A stretch of DNA of 64,000 nucleotides from Solobacterium sp. (GCA_022486705.1 JAKVKC010000009.1:1-64000), one strand, 5' to 3'; counted from the stretch's first letter, positions 15,700 to 25,505 are shown. Notes: a model not told the origin generated them from the letters alone. A program made the numbers and translations.

Positions 15700-17196
15700 A
15701 TGAAACGATATATATGGGGCCGCGTTATCAGGGCCATCTTATCTGTCTTTATTGTCACTGCAGTAGCAATGATCATGATCTACACGCTGATCCCGCGTGA
15801 ATTGATCTTTAAGACGGATGCAACGTATCAGAAATTAGGCGGCAAGGAAGACGATAGAAATCGTTATAAATACAACGCTTATGAAAAATTGGGATATGTG
15901 GATTTCATTGAACAGACCGACATGTGCGGTGCATATGCATCCGATAACTATGATGCCTGCATGGTCGAAAATTCCAGTGAGATCAAGAGCATTCTTCCTG
16001 AATATGAGGCAAAAGGATATACAGTTCAGCAATACAAGGCTGGTCTTTACTATGCATATAAAGATAACCCAATCCTATCTATTGTCGGCAACTTCTTTTC
16101 CAATCTGATTGATATTGACCATCCATGGAGAGTTACGGATGATTCCAACCCAGAACTGAATTCTACCAGAGGCATATACTGGGGATTGGATTACAACGGT
16201 CTGCCGGCGCTGATGGGCAATGGCACCGAACATCAGTATCTGATCTATGTGGACGGCAATTTCCCGTTCATTCATCAGAATATTATTTCCATTAATTTAG
16301 GCTTATCCTATCCGGCATATTCATATACGCCGATCACCCAGGTCATTTCTTCTTCCCAGGGCTCAGAAGATACTTTTGAGCAGACCTTCCCGACCGGTGA
16401 GACGATCGAATCTGCCGTGATCCAGCATTCCTGCCAATATAAGGCGACCGAAAATCTGGATCGTCTGGATACAAATAAGTACACGGACAACTACGCTGAA
16501 TGCTTAACGCAGAAGACGGATCCTTCCATGATCCAGGATTCTATGACGATTGGCATCATTGCTCTGATACTGGCTTATCTGATCTCAATTCCTGCTGGCA
16601 TGGGCATGGCCCGTCATAAGGGAAAGATGGGCGATCATATCGGTACGATCTGGATCAACTTTATGATTGCTGTTCCATCGCTTGCCTTTATCTTCTTCGG
16701 CCGTCAGATCTTCTATCTGCTTGGCCTGCCGCAGTCATTCCCAACGTTCGGTGCACATGATATCCGTTCGTATATTCCAGCAGTCGTGATCTTGGCTCTG
16801 ATGAATACAGCGTCGCTGATGCTGTGGACCAGACGCTATATGATCGATCAGGAAAATGCGGATTATGTTAAATTTGCCCGCGCTAAGGGCCTGACGGAGA
16901 AAGAGATCTTCCGCCGTCATATCCTGCGCAATGCAATTATTCCTATAGTTCATGATATTCCGGCCAATGTCATTCTGACGATTACCGGTGCTGTCTTAAC
17001 TGAAACTGTCTTTGCAATTCCTGGCACAGGCAAACTGCTGCCGGATGCCATCAATGATCATAACAACTCGATGATCGTTGCGCTGACTATGATCTTTACA
17101 GCACTTTCCATTATGTCAGTACTGCTGGGCGATCTCTTAATGACAGCGATCGATCCTAGAATTCAGCTGGAAGAAAAGGAAGGGGGTGCTCATTAA
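15700..17196 (+). CDS. oppB: Oligopeptide ABC transporter permease OppB (AmiC type, with large external domain)
   Basis: First permease subunit. An N-terminal membrane helix (residues 8-28) is followed by an extracytoplasmic region of about 250 residues before the usual permease core (from about residue 275). Ordinary OppB is near 305 residues; 498 matches the pneumococcal AmiC class, so the insertion is a class feature and not an error. The EAA loop is visible as ADYVKFARAKGLTEKEIFRRHILRNAIIP. The ATG has AGGGGG upstream. Its last base is shared with the oppC start region. Confidence 0.93.
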   Translation: MKRYIWGRVIRAILSVFIVTAVAMIMIYTLIPRELIFKTDATYQKLGGKEDDRNRYKYNAYEKLGYVDFIEQTDMCGAYASDNYDACMVENSSEIKSILPEYEAKGYTVQQYKAGLYYAYKDNPILSIVGNFFSNLIDIDHPWRVTDDSNPELNSTRGIYWGLDYNGLPALMGNGTEHQYLIYVDGNFPFIHQNIISINLGLSYPAYSYTPITQVISSSQGSEDTFEQTFPTGETIESAVIQHSCQYKATENLDRLDTNKYTDNYAECLTQKTDPSMIQDSMTIGIIALILAYLISIPAGMGMARHKGKMGDHIGTIWINFMIAVPSLAFIFFGRQIFYLLGLPQSFPTFGAHDIRSYIPAVVILALMNTASLMLWTRRYMIDQENADYVKFARAKGLTEKEIFRRHILRNAIIPIVHDIPANVILTITGAVLTETVFAIPGTGKLLPDAINDHNNSMIVALTMIFTALSIMSVLLGDLLMTAIDPRIQLEEKEGGAH

Positions 17197-18119
17197 TGTC
17201 AGAATCTGAAAACAAGTTCGTCTTTGTCAAAAATGATGACAATGCATCTGAGCACATTGCCGCACCTAAATATTCCTATTGGTCTGCTGTATTTAAAAAG
17301 TTCCTTTCATCAAAATCAACGGTCATTGTCCTGATCATTGCCTTGACGGTCATTGCCCTGTCCATTATTGATCCAATGATCTCAAACTATGATGGCATTA
17401 CGCATGTGAATATCAATGATACGTCAATGCAGTTCATTCATCCTAGCCTGAAGTATTTCTTCGGCACAAATGATTACGGCGACAATCTGTGGAATGTCGT
17501 ATGGATCGGTGCGAGAAACTCACTGGCCATTGCCGGCATTACAACATTGATCACCATTGTCTTAGGTGTCGTTGTTGGTGCTATCTGGGGCTATTCCAAA
17601 AAGATGGATAAATGGATGATCGAGATCTACAACATTATTGCCAATGTTCCATTTACCTTAGTTGTCTTCGTTCTGATGTATGTATTGGGCAGAGGCTTCT
17701 GGCAGCTGATCTTTGCTATGTCAGTCACTTCGTGGCTCTCTACCGCATACTTTATCCGCACCCAGGTCATGATCATCCGCGACCGTGAATACAACCTGGC
17801 ATCGCAGTGCTTAGGCACATCAACATGGACCATCGTCAAGAACAACATCATGCCATTCCTGGTATCGATCATTGTTACTTCGATCTCCCGTGATATGCCA
17901 TCGTATATCTCGCTGGAAGTATTCTTAGCTTGGCTTGGCATCGGCGTTGGCGAAACAACACCATCCTTAGGCAAGACGATCTCAGCCAACCGTACCTTCA
18001 TGACAAGTACGCCGTACCTGTTCTGGATCCCGGTCGCGATCTCTGCCGTGATTACCATTTCACTTTATGTTGCCGGTCAGACATTTGCGGATGCTGCTGA
18101 TCCTAGAACACATATGTAA
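17196..18119 (+). CDS. oppC: Oligopeptide ABC transporter permease OppC (AmiD type)
   Basis: Second permease subunit, 307 residues as expected for AmiD/OppC. One membrane helix near residues 40-62, a short external loop with FGTNDYGDNLWNVVWIGARNSL, then the BPD_transp_1 core with an EAA-like loop REYNLASQCLGTSTWTIVKNNIMPFL. TAATG links it to oppB (ATG overlaps the oppB stop), and GGGGGTG gives the Shine-Dalgarno inside oppB. Confidence 0.94.
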   Translation: MSESENKFVFVKNDDNASEHIAAPKYSYWSAVFKKFLSSKSTVIVLIIALTVIALSIIDPMISNYDGITHVNINDTSMQFIHPSLKYFFGTNDYGDNLWNVVWIGARNSLAIAGITTLITIVLGVVVGAIWGYSKKMDKWMIEIYNIIANVPFTLVVFVLMYVLGRGFWQLIFAMSVTSWLSTAYFIRTQVMIIRDREYNLASQCLGTSTWTIVKNNIMPFLVSIIVTSISRDMPSYISLEVFLAWLGIGVGETTPSLGKTISANRTFMTSTPYLFWIPVAISAVITISLYVAGQTFADAADPRTHM

Positions 18120-18133
18120 GGAGGTGCTGAAAG

Positions 18134-19219
18134 ATGAGTGAAGAAAGAAAAACGATCCTATCAGCCAATGATGTACATGTGCAGTTCACTGTACGCGGAA
18201 AAACGCTGAATGCGATCAGAGGAGTATCAGTGGATCTCTATGAAGGAGAGACACTTGCAATTGTCGGAGAATCCGGTTCCGGGAAATCCGTATTTACAAA
18301 AACATTTACCGGCATGATCGACGCCAATGGCGCGGTCACCGGCGGTACCGCCATCTTTGAAGGCAAGAATCTGTATGATAACAAGACAGATGAAGAGTGG
18401 CAGAAGATCAGAGGCAGAAAGATCGCGACGATCTTCCAGGACCCGATGACTTCATTGAATCCGATCATTTCTATCGGCCGTCAGATCACGGAGGTCATTG
18501 AAAAGCATCAGGGAAAATCTTTTGATGAAGCAAAGAAAGAAGCAATTCAGCTGATGAGCGAAGTTGGCATCTATGATGCTGAAGATCGCTTTGATGAATA
18601 TCCATTCATGTATTCCGGCGGCATGCGCCAGCGTATTGTTATAGCAATTGCTTTAGCCTGCCATCCGGAGATCCTGATCTGCGATGAGCCGACGACCGCA
18701 TTGGATGTAACAGTCCAGGCACAAATCATCCGTCTGATCAAAAAACTGCAGAAGGATTATGGCTATTCCATCATCTTCATCACGCATGATCTTGGTGTAG
18801 TAGCGAATGTGGCTGACCGTGTTGCAATCATGTATTCCGGTCAGATCATTGAATATGGCAAAGTCAACGAGATCTTCTATGATCCAAAGCATCCATATAC
18901 TTGGGGCTTATTGAGCTCGCTGCCGCAGTTAGGCATCAAGGGCGAACCGCTGTATGCAATTACAGGTACGCCGCCAAGTCTGTATGATACGATCAAAGGC
19001 GATGCATTTGCGCAGAGATCGAATTATGCGATGAAGATCGATTTTGAAGAAGAACCGCCGATGTTTGCTGTATCGGATACGCATTTCGCTAAAACATGGC
19101 TTCTGGATCCAAGAGCGCCGCATGTTGAACCTCCGGTGCAGGTAAAGGAACTTCATGAGCGGATGCAGGAAACGATCCGTATACAGAAAATGGAACTGCA
19201 TGAGGGGGAAGCGAAATGA
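18134..19219 (+). CDS. oppD: Oligopeptide ABC transporter ATP-binding protein OppD
   Basis: Cytoplasmic ATPase of the importer. Walker A GESGSGKS near residue 44, signature [15 protein letters not shown], Walker [20 protein letters not shown], and the C-terminal oligopeptide/dipeptide region with [15 protein letters not shown]. 361 residues, matching AmiE. AAGGAGG precedes the ATG by 8 nt. The 3' end overlaps oppF by 4 nt. Confidence 0.95.
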   Translation: MSEERKTILSANDVHVQFTVRGKTLNAIRGVSVDLYEGETLAIVGESGSGKSVFTKTFTGMIDANGAVTGGTAIFEGKNLYDNKTDEEWQKIRGRKIATIFQDPMTSLNPIISIGRQITEVIEKHQGKSFDEAKKEAIQLMSEVGIYDAEDRFDEYPFMYSGGMRQRIVIAIALACHPEILICDEPTTALDVTVQAQIIRLIKKLQKDYGYSIIFITHDLGVVANVADRVAIMYSGQIIEYGKVNEIFYDPKHPYTWGLLSSLPQLGIKGEPLYAITGTPPSLYDTIKGDAFAQRSNYAMKIDFEEEPPMFAVSDTHFAKTWLLDPRAPHVEPPVQVKELHERMQETIRIQKMELHEGEAK

Positions 19220-20199
19220 CAGAAATGAAACAGGCTCCTCTGAAGAAGGATGCCAATGGCAGAGAGATCCTGCTGGAAGTTAAAGATCTGGCAGTAACTT
19301 TCCGCAATGGCAAAAAAGAATTCCGGGCGGTACATGATATCAATTTCAATGTATACAAAGGTGAGACCTTTGCGTTAGTTGGCGAATCAGGATCTGGCAA
19401 AACGACCATCGGCCGTGCCATTATCCGGATCAATCCAACATCAAACGGCGATGTCATCTTTATGGGCAAGAAGATCAATCAGAAGCTCAGCAAAGAAGAG
19501 AATCGCTGGGTGGTCCGCAATATCCAGATGGTCTTCCAGGATCCAGCTGCTTCCTTGAATGAAAGAGCGACCATCGACTATATCGTTTCTGAAGGTCTGC
19601 AGAACTTCCATCTGTACAAAGATGAAGAAGACCGCAAGAAGAAGGTCATGGATGCTTTGGAATCTGTCGGTCTGTTAGCTGAGCATGCAACAAGATATCC
19701 GCATGAATTCTCCGGCGGACAGAGACAGCGTATCGGCATTGCCAGAGCGATGGTCATGGACCCAACGCTTCTGATTGCGGATGAACCGATCTCTGCTCTG
19801 GATGTTTCTATCCGTGCACAGGTATTGAACCTGCTGAATGAATTCAAAGAGAAGCAGGGACTGACGCAGATCTTTATTGCCCATGACTTATCTGTTGTGC
19901 GCTATATCTCAGATCGTATTGCTGTCATTCATAAAGGAAGAATTGTTGAACTGACAGATACAAATGAGCTCTTCAAGAATCCGATGCATCCATATACACA
20001 GTCTCTGATGTCAGCGATCCCGCTGCCGGATCCAGAGATTGAAAAATCAAAGACACTGATTACATATGACGAAGATGAGCATCAGAAGAAGTGGAACTAT
20101 GCTGAACATCCAGCAACCTTCCGCGAGCTTGCCAAGGATCATTGGATCTTTGCCAATGATGAAGAATTTGCTTATTATCAGCAGAATTATCGGAAGTAA
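19216..20199 (+). CDS. oppF: Oligopeptide ABC transporter ATP-binding protein OppF
   Basis: Second ATPase of the importer, 327 residues. Walker [10 protein letters not shown] near residue 57, signature [15 protein letters not shown], Walker [20 protein letters not shown], and the C-terminal [20 protein letters not shown] overlap with oppD. Last gene of the operon, followed by a clear terminator. Confidence 0.95.
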   Translation: MTEMKQAPLKKDANGREILLEVKDLAVTFRNGKKEFRAVHDINFNVYKGETFALVGESGSGKTTIGRAIIRINPTSNGDVIFMGKKINQKLSKEENRWVVRNIQMVFQDPAASLNERATIDYIVSEGLQNFHLYKDEEDRKKKVMDALESVGLLAEHATRYPHEFSGGQRQRIGIARAMVMDPTLLIADEPISALDVSIRAQVLNLLNEFKEKQGLTQIFIAHDLSVVRYISDRIAVIHKGRIVELTDTNELFKNPMHPYTQSLMSAIPLPDPEIEKSKTLITYDEDEHQKKWNYAEHPATFRELAKDHWIFANDEEFAYYQQNYRK

Positions 20200-20203
20200 A
20201 AAC

Positions 20204-20230
20204 AAAGGTCATCTGTATGATGGCCTTTTT
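20204..20230 (+). terminator. Intrinsic terminator of the opp operon
   Basis: AAAGGTCATC pairs with GATGGCCTTT (one G-U) around TGTAT, followed by T residues. Confidence 0.88.
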
Positions 20231-20270
20231 CGTGCATTTTAAGCACTCTGAGAGGTGATGACAGAGAAAC

Positions 20271-20286
20271 ATGCATGATCATGCAT
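20271..20286. repeat. Perfect 16-bp palindrome in a convergent intergenic spacer
   Basis: ATGCATGATCATGCAT reads the same on both strands. It lies between two terminators (opp and the DUF3899 gene) and is not followed by a T run on either strand. No function assigned. Confidence 0.5.
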
Positions 20287-20311
20287 TCAGACAGAAAGAC
20301 TTCTCAGAAAG

Positions 20312-20333
20312 AAAAAAACCGGCATTGTGCCGG
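20312..20333 (-). terminator. Intrinsic terminator of the DUF3899 gene
   Basis: Minus strand: CCGGCA, loop CAA, TGCCGG, followed by seven T residues. Confidence 0.9.
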
Positions 20334-20334
20334 A

Positions 20335-20676
20335 CTAGTAGGTGATGCTGAGAATGATCGAAACTATGACGGTCAGAATGCCGGCATAGAGGAAGGGATT
20401 GGAAGAACCTTTTCTTTCTTCTCTTCTTCCTTCACGCCACTTGCGATAGGAACCATGGATCTGTTTCCAGCTGAAGAAAGTAAAATCTCCTTCCGCCCAT
20501 GACCAGCGCATCAGCCCGATCAGAAGATACAGAAAACCAACAAAGGTCAGACCGTTGATAAAGCACAGATAAACTGGCTTGACGATCAGCCCATAGATCA
20601 AGGCGGCTGCAGCCCCTGCTGCGATGGCAATCCACACTGTTTTATTTTTCAATTCCTTTAGGATTTTATTTTTCAT
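20335..20676 (-). CDS. Small membrane protein, DUF3899-like
   Basis: A 113-residue protein with three predicted membrane helices: near residues 15-30, 37-58 and at the C terminus (LYAGILTVIVSIILSITY). Between helices 2 and 3 is a basic stretch (SYRKWREGRREERKG). The arrangement and the RWSWAEGDF region resemble the DUF3899 family, whose function is unknown. The start was set at 20676, giving MKNKILKELKN; the Shine-Dalgarno is weak. Monocistronic, convergent with opp. Confidence 0.68.
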   Translation of the reverse strand: MKNKILKELKNKTVWIAIAAGAAAALIYGLIVKPVYLCFINGLTFVGFLYLLIGLMRWSWAEGDFTFFSWKQIHGSYRKWREGRREERKGSSNPFLYAGILTVIVSIILSITY

Positions 20677-20715
20677 GTGTCCATTGTAAACGTAAAATGG
20701 ATTTTGTTTCAATGA

Positions 20716-20744
20716 TTGTTTTGAAATTATCATGATGGTATACT
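20716..20744 (+). promoter_or_regulatory. sepF promoter
   Basis: TTGTTT (20716-20721), 17 nt, TATACT (20739-20744) preceded by TGG, an extended -10. Confidence 0.68.
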
Positions 20745-20777
20745 ACTGTAAGTAGATATTAATGGAGGCTATAAGAA

Positions 20778-21182
20778 ATGGCATTCGAAAAATTAAAGAA
20801 TTTTATTGCACCGGTCGATGATGAATACGATGATGAAAATGAAACAGCATATGATGAACAGGAGACAAAGCCTGTGAGCACTTATGAAGCAAAGCAGACA
20901 AAGGTACAGGGTGTTCCTACCAATGCACAGATGGTCCTGTTTGAACCAAGAAGCTTTGAAGAAGCAGAAGAAATTGCACGTCATCTGAAGCAGAGAAGAG
21001 CGTGTGTTGTCAACCTGCATAAGCTGCAGAGAGACTATGCACAGCGCACGATCGATTTCCTGACGGGTGTTGTCTTTGCGTTAGATGGAACGATCCAGAA
21101 GATCGGTCATAATGTCATCCTCTGCACACCGAAGAATGTCGGTGTCGATGGGGCTATTTCACTCGACAGTGAAGATGACTGA
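20778..21182 (+). CDS. sepF: Cell division protein SepF
   Basis: SepF bundles FtsZ filaments and tethers them to the membrane at midcell. The 134-residue protein has the short N-terminal amphipathic segment AFEKLKNFIAP, an acidic linker (DDEYDDENETAYDEQE) and the SepF core: MVLFEPRSFEEAEEIARHL, VVNLHKLQRDYAQRTIDFLTGV, ALDGTIQKIGHNVILCTP. GGAGG precedes the ATG. The order sepF-ylmH-divIVA-ileS is the conserved dcw-distal order, although ylmG is absent here. Confidence 0.95.
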   Translation: MAFEKLKNFIAPVDDEYDDENETAYDEQETKPVSTYEAKQTKVQGVPTNAQMVLFEPRSFEEAEEIARHLKQRRACVVNLHKLQRDYAQRTIDFLTGVVFALDGTIQKIGHNVILCTPKNVGVDGAISLDSEDD

Positions 21183-21915
21183 TGCATCGGAACTGACTTC
21201 ATTGGCAGCGCATCTGCATGATCTGGAAGAGAAAAGCAGAACATGGCATAAATCACTGGCTTCTTCATTTCTGAATGAAGAGGAACAGAGCGCTATGGAA
21301 AAACTGTTTCCGCCTTCCTCGTTGATCCGCTATGATGGAGGATATCCTGAAGCAAGAAAGAAAAAGGTCATTTTCCTCGCGGATGAGGAAGATGGCTTTT
21401 CTGATATTGTCTGTTTGGAAGCAAAGGCGGATCAAAGATTCCGCCGGATCGGTCACAGTGACATTCTCGGTGCTCTGATGCATCTGCAGATCGACCGCAG
21501 TTCCTTCGGCGATTTCTGGCTGGAGGGGGATCATCTGTATCTGTATACCAGTGCAGCAATGGCACCTTTTCTGATCGATCAGCTGACCAGGATCAATCAG
21601 CTCAGTATCTCTCTGCAGATCACCGAAGAAAGACCGGTGCAGGTCTTCCATACGAAGAAGATCACCTGTGTTGCGGCAAGCAACCGGGCGGATGCCTTGG
21701 TCGCTGCTCTGGCTCATGTCAGCCGCGTCGCGGCTAAGGAAATGATCCATGCAGGACTGGTGCAGTTCAATCACGTGAGTCTTGAAGAGCCCGATCAACT
21801 GTGCGATAATAACGTTACGATTTCGATCCGCGGTATTGGCAGATTTACTTATATAGGAACAAGTCACAGTACAAAGAGCGGTCGGATCGCAGCTGAGTTT
21901 CTGCAGTATATGTAG
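21175..21915 (+). CDS. ylmH: YlmH-family RNA-binding protein (S4 domain)
   Basis: A 246-residue YlmH-type protein: an N-terminal region resembling L-fold/RNA-binding (FLNEEEQSAMEKLFPPSSLIRYDGGYPEARKKKVIFL), a central HSDILGALMHLQIDRSSFGDFWLEGD, and a C-terminal S4 domain from about residue 165 (NRADALVAALAHVSR). Recent work on the family points to ribosome quality control on 50S-peptidyl-tRNA; that role is family knowledge. The start at 21175 overlaps sepF by 8 nt; the longer upstream frame is antiparallel to conserved sepF sequence and is not preferred. Confidence 0.92.
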   Translation: MTDASELTSLAAHLHDLEEKSRTWHKSLASSFLNEEEQSAMEKLFPPSSLIRYDGGYPEARKKKVIFLADEEDGFSDIVCLEAKADQRFRRIGHSDILGALMHLQIDRSSFGDFWLEGDHLYLYTSAAMAPFLIDQLTRINQLSISLQITEERPVQVFHTKKITCVAASNRADALVAALAHVSRVAAKEMIHAGLVQFNHVSLEEPDQLCDNNVTISIRGIGRFTYIGTSHSTKSGRIAAEFLQYM

Positions 21916-21926
21916 AGGAGCATGCA

Positions 21927-22409
21927 ATGAGTGCAAAAAGGCCGACATTTCGGGTCATGAAAAATGGATACGATCGTTTCGCGGTCGATGATGCCGTTGA
22001 GCGCTATGCTGCTCAGGCAGATGCCCTGCAGCGCAAGCTTGAGCTCTATCAGGAACAGCTGGTCGAAACGACCAGAGAGCTGAACTCCATTAAAGCGCAG
22101 CTGGCGGAGATGGAGAAGAACGATGCTGTGCGCAAGGAAACAAGCGACCGCATTGCGCGCTTATCGATCCGGGAAGCAAATGAGATCATTGCTACCGCCC
22201 AGAACAATGCGGATGAGATCATCCGTGAAGCTCTTGGCACTGCCCGTTTAGTCCTGACAGATCTGACCAAGCTCTATCAGAGCGCTGGGACGGTCAAAGG
22301 ACAGATGAATACGCAACTGGAAGATTTATTGAAACAGCTCGACAACTTCAAGCTTCCGCAGATGCCTGATCTTAGATGGCTGAACGAAGCAGAAGAAAAA
22401 CTGCGCTGA
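21927..22409 (+). CDS. divIVA: DivIVA-family cell division/polarity protein
   Basis: A 160-residue coiled-coil protein. Residues 1-25 contain the DivIVA N-terminal membrane-binding signature FRVMKNGYDRFAVDDAVERYA, followed by a long heptad-rich coiled coil (about 28-110) and a second helical part. DivIVA recognises curved membrane at septa and poles. AGAGGAG precedes the ATG. It lies 12 nt after ylmH and immediately upstream of the ileS T-box. Confidence 0.9.
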   Translation: MSAKRPTFRVMKNGYDRFAVDDAVERYAAQADALQRKLELYQEQLVETTRELNSIKAQLAEMEKNDAVRKETSDRIARLSIREANEIIATAQNNADEIIREALGTARLVLTDLTKLYQSAGTVKGQMNTQLEDLLKQLDNFKLPQMPDLRWLNEAEEKLR

Positions 22410-22602
22410 AGAAAGACGCGCCAAGCAATTGAAATCACAAGAGATCCTGTGGCTGGTGAAAACAGGAATTCGATTGCCAAGGACATCACTTTCCGAGCAG
22501 ACGCGCCTCAGCGTTATGAGGATAAAATAAGGGTATGCATTTACTGCATAAACTAAGGTGGTACCGCGTTCAAAAGCGTCCTTAGAGATAGGGACGCTTT
22601 TT
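22410..22602 (+). promoter_or_regulatory. T-box riboswitch controlling ileS
   Basis: The canonical T-box AAGGTGGTACCGCG is at 22555-22568 and the competing terminator is AAAGCGTCC/GGACGCTTT with a T run at 22573-22602. The Ile specifier is probably ATC at 22485-22487, in the usual context before ACTTTCCGAG on the 3' side of stem I. Uncharged tRNA-Ile should favour the antiterminator. The 9-mer AGACGCGCC occurs at both ends of stem I (22414-22422 and 22499-22507). Confidence 0.95.
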
Positions 22603-22627
22603 ATATACGTATACAAAGGAGAGACAT

Positions 22628-25342
22628 ATGGATTACAAAGACACGCTGAACATGCCGAACACAGAATTTGAAATGCGGGGAAATCTTGCCAAGAAAGAAC
22701 CAGGCATTTTAAAGCAGTGGGAGGAAAACAACTATTATCAGAATCTGCTTGCGCATCATAAAGGACAGAAGGCCTTTATTCTTCATGACGGTCCTCCGTA
22801 TGCCAACGGCAACCTGCATGCAGGTACAGCAATGAACCGTTCCATTAAGGATTTTATTGTCAGATCGCATGCCATGCTTGGCTATTACACACCATACTTC
22901 CCAGGCTGGGACACGCATGGACTGCCGACGGAGAATGCGATCCAGAAACTTGGGGTTGACCGCAAGAAGATCAGCGCTGCTGAATTCCGTCAGAAGTGCA
23001 ATGAGTTCGTTCATTCGCAGATTGCCACTCAGATGGCAACGGAAAAACGTCTGGGACAGATTGCTGACTATGAACATCCATATATCACACTGAATCGCGA
23101 ATTTGAGGAACGTCAGGTAAAGACATTCGGCAAAATGGCTTCCAGCGGTATGATCTTCCAGGGCTTTAAGCCTGTCTATTGGTCGCCGTACAATGAAACA
23201 GCTGTGGCAGATTCAGAGATCGTTTATAAAGATGTCAAGGACGCAACCATCTATCTTGCTTTCCAGATTGCCGATGGCAAGGGCATCTTGGACTCTGATG
23301 ATTACTTTGTGATCTGGACAACTACGCCATGGACGATGGCTGCTAACGAAGCAGTGTCTATGAATGAGCGCTTTGATTATGCGGAAGTGCAGACAGAAAA
23401 AGGCAAGCTGGTCTTCTTGGCAAAGTTTGTCGATGCGCTGCTGGAGAAATTCCATCTGACCAATCAGGGCATCCTGCGTACTTTCAAAGGAAAAGAATTG
23501 GAAGGCATTACCTATCATCATGTGATCTTTGACAAAGAATGCCCAGTGCTTCTTGGCAATCATGTCACAGATGAAGATGGCACAGGCGTTGTCCATACAG
23601 CCGGCGGCCATGGTCTCGATGACTTCAATGTATGTGCCAAGTATGGCTTAGCACCGATCAATACCGTTGACTATCAGGGAAAGATGAATGAGAATGCCGG
23701 CAAATATGAAGGCATGTTCTTTGAAGACTGCTCTAAGGCTGTCATTCACGATATGAGTGAGAAGGGATGTCTGCTGGCCGTGGAGAATATTGTCCACAGC
23801 TATCCGCACGATGACCGCTTAAAGAAAAAGGTCATCTTCCGTGCCGTTAAACAGTGGTTCTGCTCGATCGATAAGATCAAGCCGCAGCTGCTGGATGAGA
23901 TCGATCATCAGGTCGTATGGCACAATTCCTTCGGTCAGAAGCGCATGCATAATATGATTGCAGACCGCGGCGACTGGTGCATCTCTCGGCAGAGATTATG
24001 GGGCGTTCCAATCCCGATCTTCTATAACGAAGATGGTTCACCGATCATGGAGATGGCTGTCTTCAATCATGTTGCGGAATTGTTCGGCAAATACGGCACC
24101 AATATCTGGTTTGAAAAAGAAGCCAAAGAACTGCTGCCGGAAGGATATACGAATGCAAAGTCGCCGAACGGGAACTTTACAAAAGAAAAAGACATCATGG
24201 ATGTCTGGTTCGATTCTGGTTCGTCATGGAATGAACTGATTGCCAGAGGCGACAGCTATCCATGCGATCTGTACTTTGAAGGAAGCGATCAGTACCGCGG
24301 CTGGTTCAACTCTTCTCTGATCGTCAGCACGGCTGTCAATGGAACTGCTCCATATAAAGAAGTTCTGTCCCATGGCTATGTCGTTGATTCCAAAGGTGAG
24401 AAGATGTCCAAATCCGTCGGCAATGTAGTCAATCCGATGGATATCATCAATGTCAACGGTGCCGATGTGTTCCGCTTATGGGCAATGACCTCAGACTTTA
24501 AAGAAGACCTGAAGCTTGGCCCAAGCAATATCAAGCAGGTATCGGATCAGTACCGCAAGATCCGCAACACATTCCGTTTCTTATTAGGCAATATTCATCC
24601 ATCCGACTTTGATCCAAAGAAGGATATGGTATCTTATGAAGATCTGGAACCGGCAGATCAGTATATCATGATCAAGCTGAACGAAGTTGCCCAGGCGGTG
24701 CGCAGCGACTGTGCAGAGTATGATTTCTTGGATGCTTCCAAAGCACTGACGAATTTCATGGTCAATGAACTGTCTTCCTATTACTGCGATTTCACGAAGG
24801 ATATTCTTTACTGCAGCAGCAGGAATGATCGTCGCAGAAGACAGGTACAGTCTGTCTATTGGAACTGCACGGATGCGTTAGTGAAGCTATGGGCACCATT
24901 CCTTGTCTATACCTGCGAAGAAGTATGGTCGCATTTCAATGATGATGCAGCAGAGTCAGTACACTATACGGAATTCCCGCAGGTACAGAATTATGCCAAT
25001 GCGGCTGAGATTGAAGCTGAATTTGACAAGCTTCTGAATGTCAGAAATGATGTCCTGAAAGCCTTGGAAGAAGCCAGAGCTGCTAAGCAGATCGGCACTG
25101 CCCAGGAAGCAGAATTGGATCTGACTTTGCCAAAGGAAGAAGCAGAACTGATGACGAAGGGGCTCAAGGGAACAGCCGCTCAATGGATGATCGTATCCAA
25201 AGCAGTGATCAGTGAAGGAAATGAAAGAAGTGTCAAAGTAGTGAAGGCAAAGGGAACGAAGTGCCCAAGATGCTGGAACTATTCTGAAGAAGCTGATGAG
25301 AACGGTCTCTGCCCAAGATGCCATTCTGTCATGGAACATTAG
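22628..25342 (+). CDS. ileS: Isoleucyl-tRNA synthetase
   Basis: Class Ia synthetase charging tRNA-Ile. The 904-residue protein has HIGH-type motif as PYANGNLHAGTA near residues 58-68, an editing (CP1) domain with IWTTTPWTM and GTGVVHTAGGHGLDD, the KMSKS motif in GEKMSKSVGN near residue 600, an anticodon-binding region, and a C-terminal zinc knuckle CPRCWNYSEEADENGLCPRC. The normal HIGH His-Ile-Gly-His reads HAGT at the second half, that is GNLHAGT, a known Bacillota variant position. AAGGAG precedes the ATG. Controlled by the upstream T-box. Confidence 0.96.
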   Translation: MDYKDTLNMPNTEFEMRGNLAKKEPGILKQWEENNYYQNLLAHHKGQKAFILHDGPPYANGNLHAGTAMNRSIKDFIVRSHAMLGYYTPYFPGWDTHGLPTENAIQKLGVDRKKISAAEFRQKCNEFVHSQIATQMATEKRLGQIADYEHPYITLNREFEERQVKTFGKMASSGMIFQGFKPVYWSPYNETAVADSEIVYKDVKDATIYLAFQIADGKGILDSDDYFVIWTTTPWTMAANEAVSMNERFDYAEVQTEKGKLVFLAKFVDALLEKFHLTNQGILRTFKGKELEGITYHHVIFDKECPVLLGNHVTDEDGTGVVHTAGGHGLDDFNVCAKYGLAPINTVDYQGKMNENAGKYEGMFFEDCSKAVIHDMSEKGCLLAVENIVHSYPHDDRLKKKVIFRAVKQWFCSIDKIKPQLLDEIDHQVVWHNSFGQKRMHNMIADRGDWCISRQRLWGVPIPIFYNEDGSPIMEMAVFNHVAELFGKYGTNIWFEKEAKELLPEGYTNAKSPNGNFTKEKDIMDVWFDSGSSWNELIARGDSYPCDLYFEGSDQYRGWFNSSLIVSTAVNGTAPYKEVLSHGYVVDSKGEKMSKSVGNVVNPMDIINVNGADVFRLWAMTSDFKEDLKLGPSNIKQVSDQYRKIRNTFRFLLGNIHPSDFDPKKDMVSYEDLEPADQYIMIKLNEVAQAVRSDCAEYDFLDASKALTNFMVNELSSYYCDFTKDILYCSSRNDRRRRQVQSVYWNCTDALVKLWAPFLVYTCEEVWSHFNDDAAESVHYTEFPQVQNYANAAEIEAEFDKLLNVRNDVLKALEEARAAKQIGTAQEAELDLTLPKEEAELMTKGLKGTAAQWMIVSKAVISEGNERSVKVVKAKGTKCPRCWNYSEEADENGLCPRCHSVMEH

Positions 25343-25354
25343 CAATAAATTTAG

Positions 25355-25382
25355 GAGAAGATGAACAATCTTCTCTTTTTTG
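25355..25382 (+). terminator. Intrinsic terminator after ileS
   Basis: GAGAAGAT, loop GAACA, ATCTTCTC and a seven-T run. Confidence 0.92.
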
Positions 25383-25426
25383 CGCAAAAATGCACATCAT
25401 TGACAAAAAAACACAGTATATCACGA

Positions 25427-25454
25427 TTGACATAAGGGCCAGAAGAACTATATT
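25427..25454 (+). promoter_or_regulatory. Promoter of the secreted beta-helix protein
   Basis: TTGACA (25427-25432), 16 nt, TATATT (25449-25454). Another TTGACA at 25400 has no matching -10. Confidence 0.62.
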
Positions 25455-25505
25455 ACTCATAGTCAATAATATTGAAAAAAATATTAGACAGGGGGAAAGT
25501 AAAAC

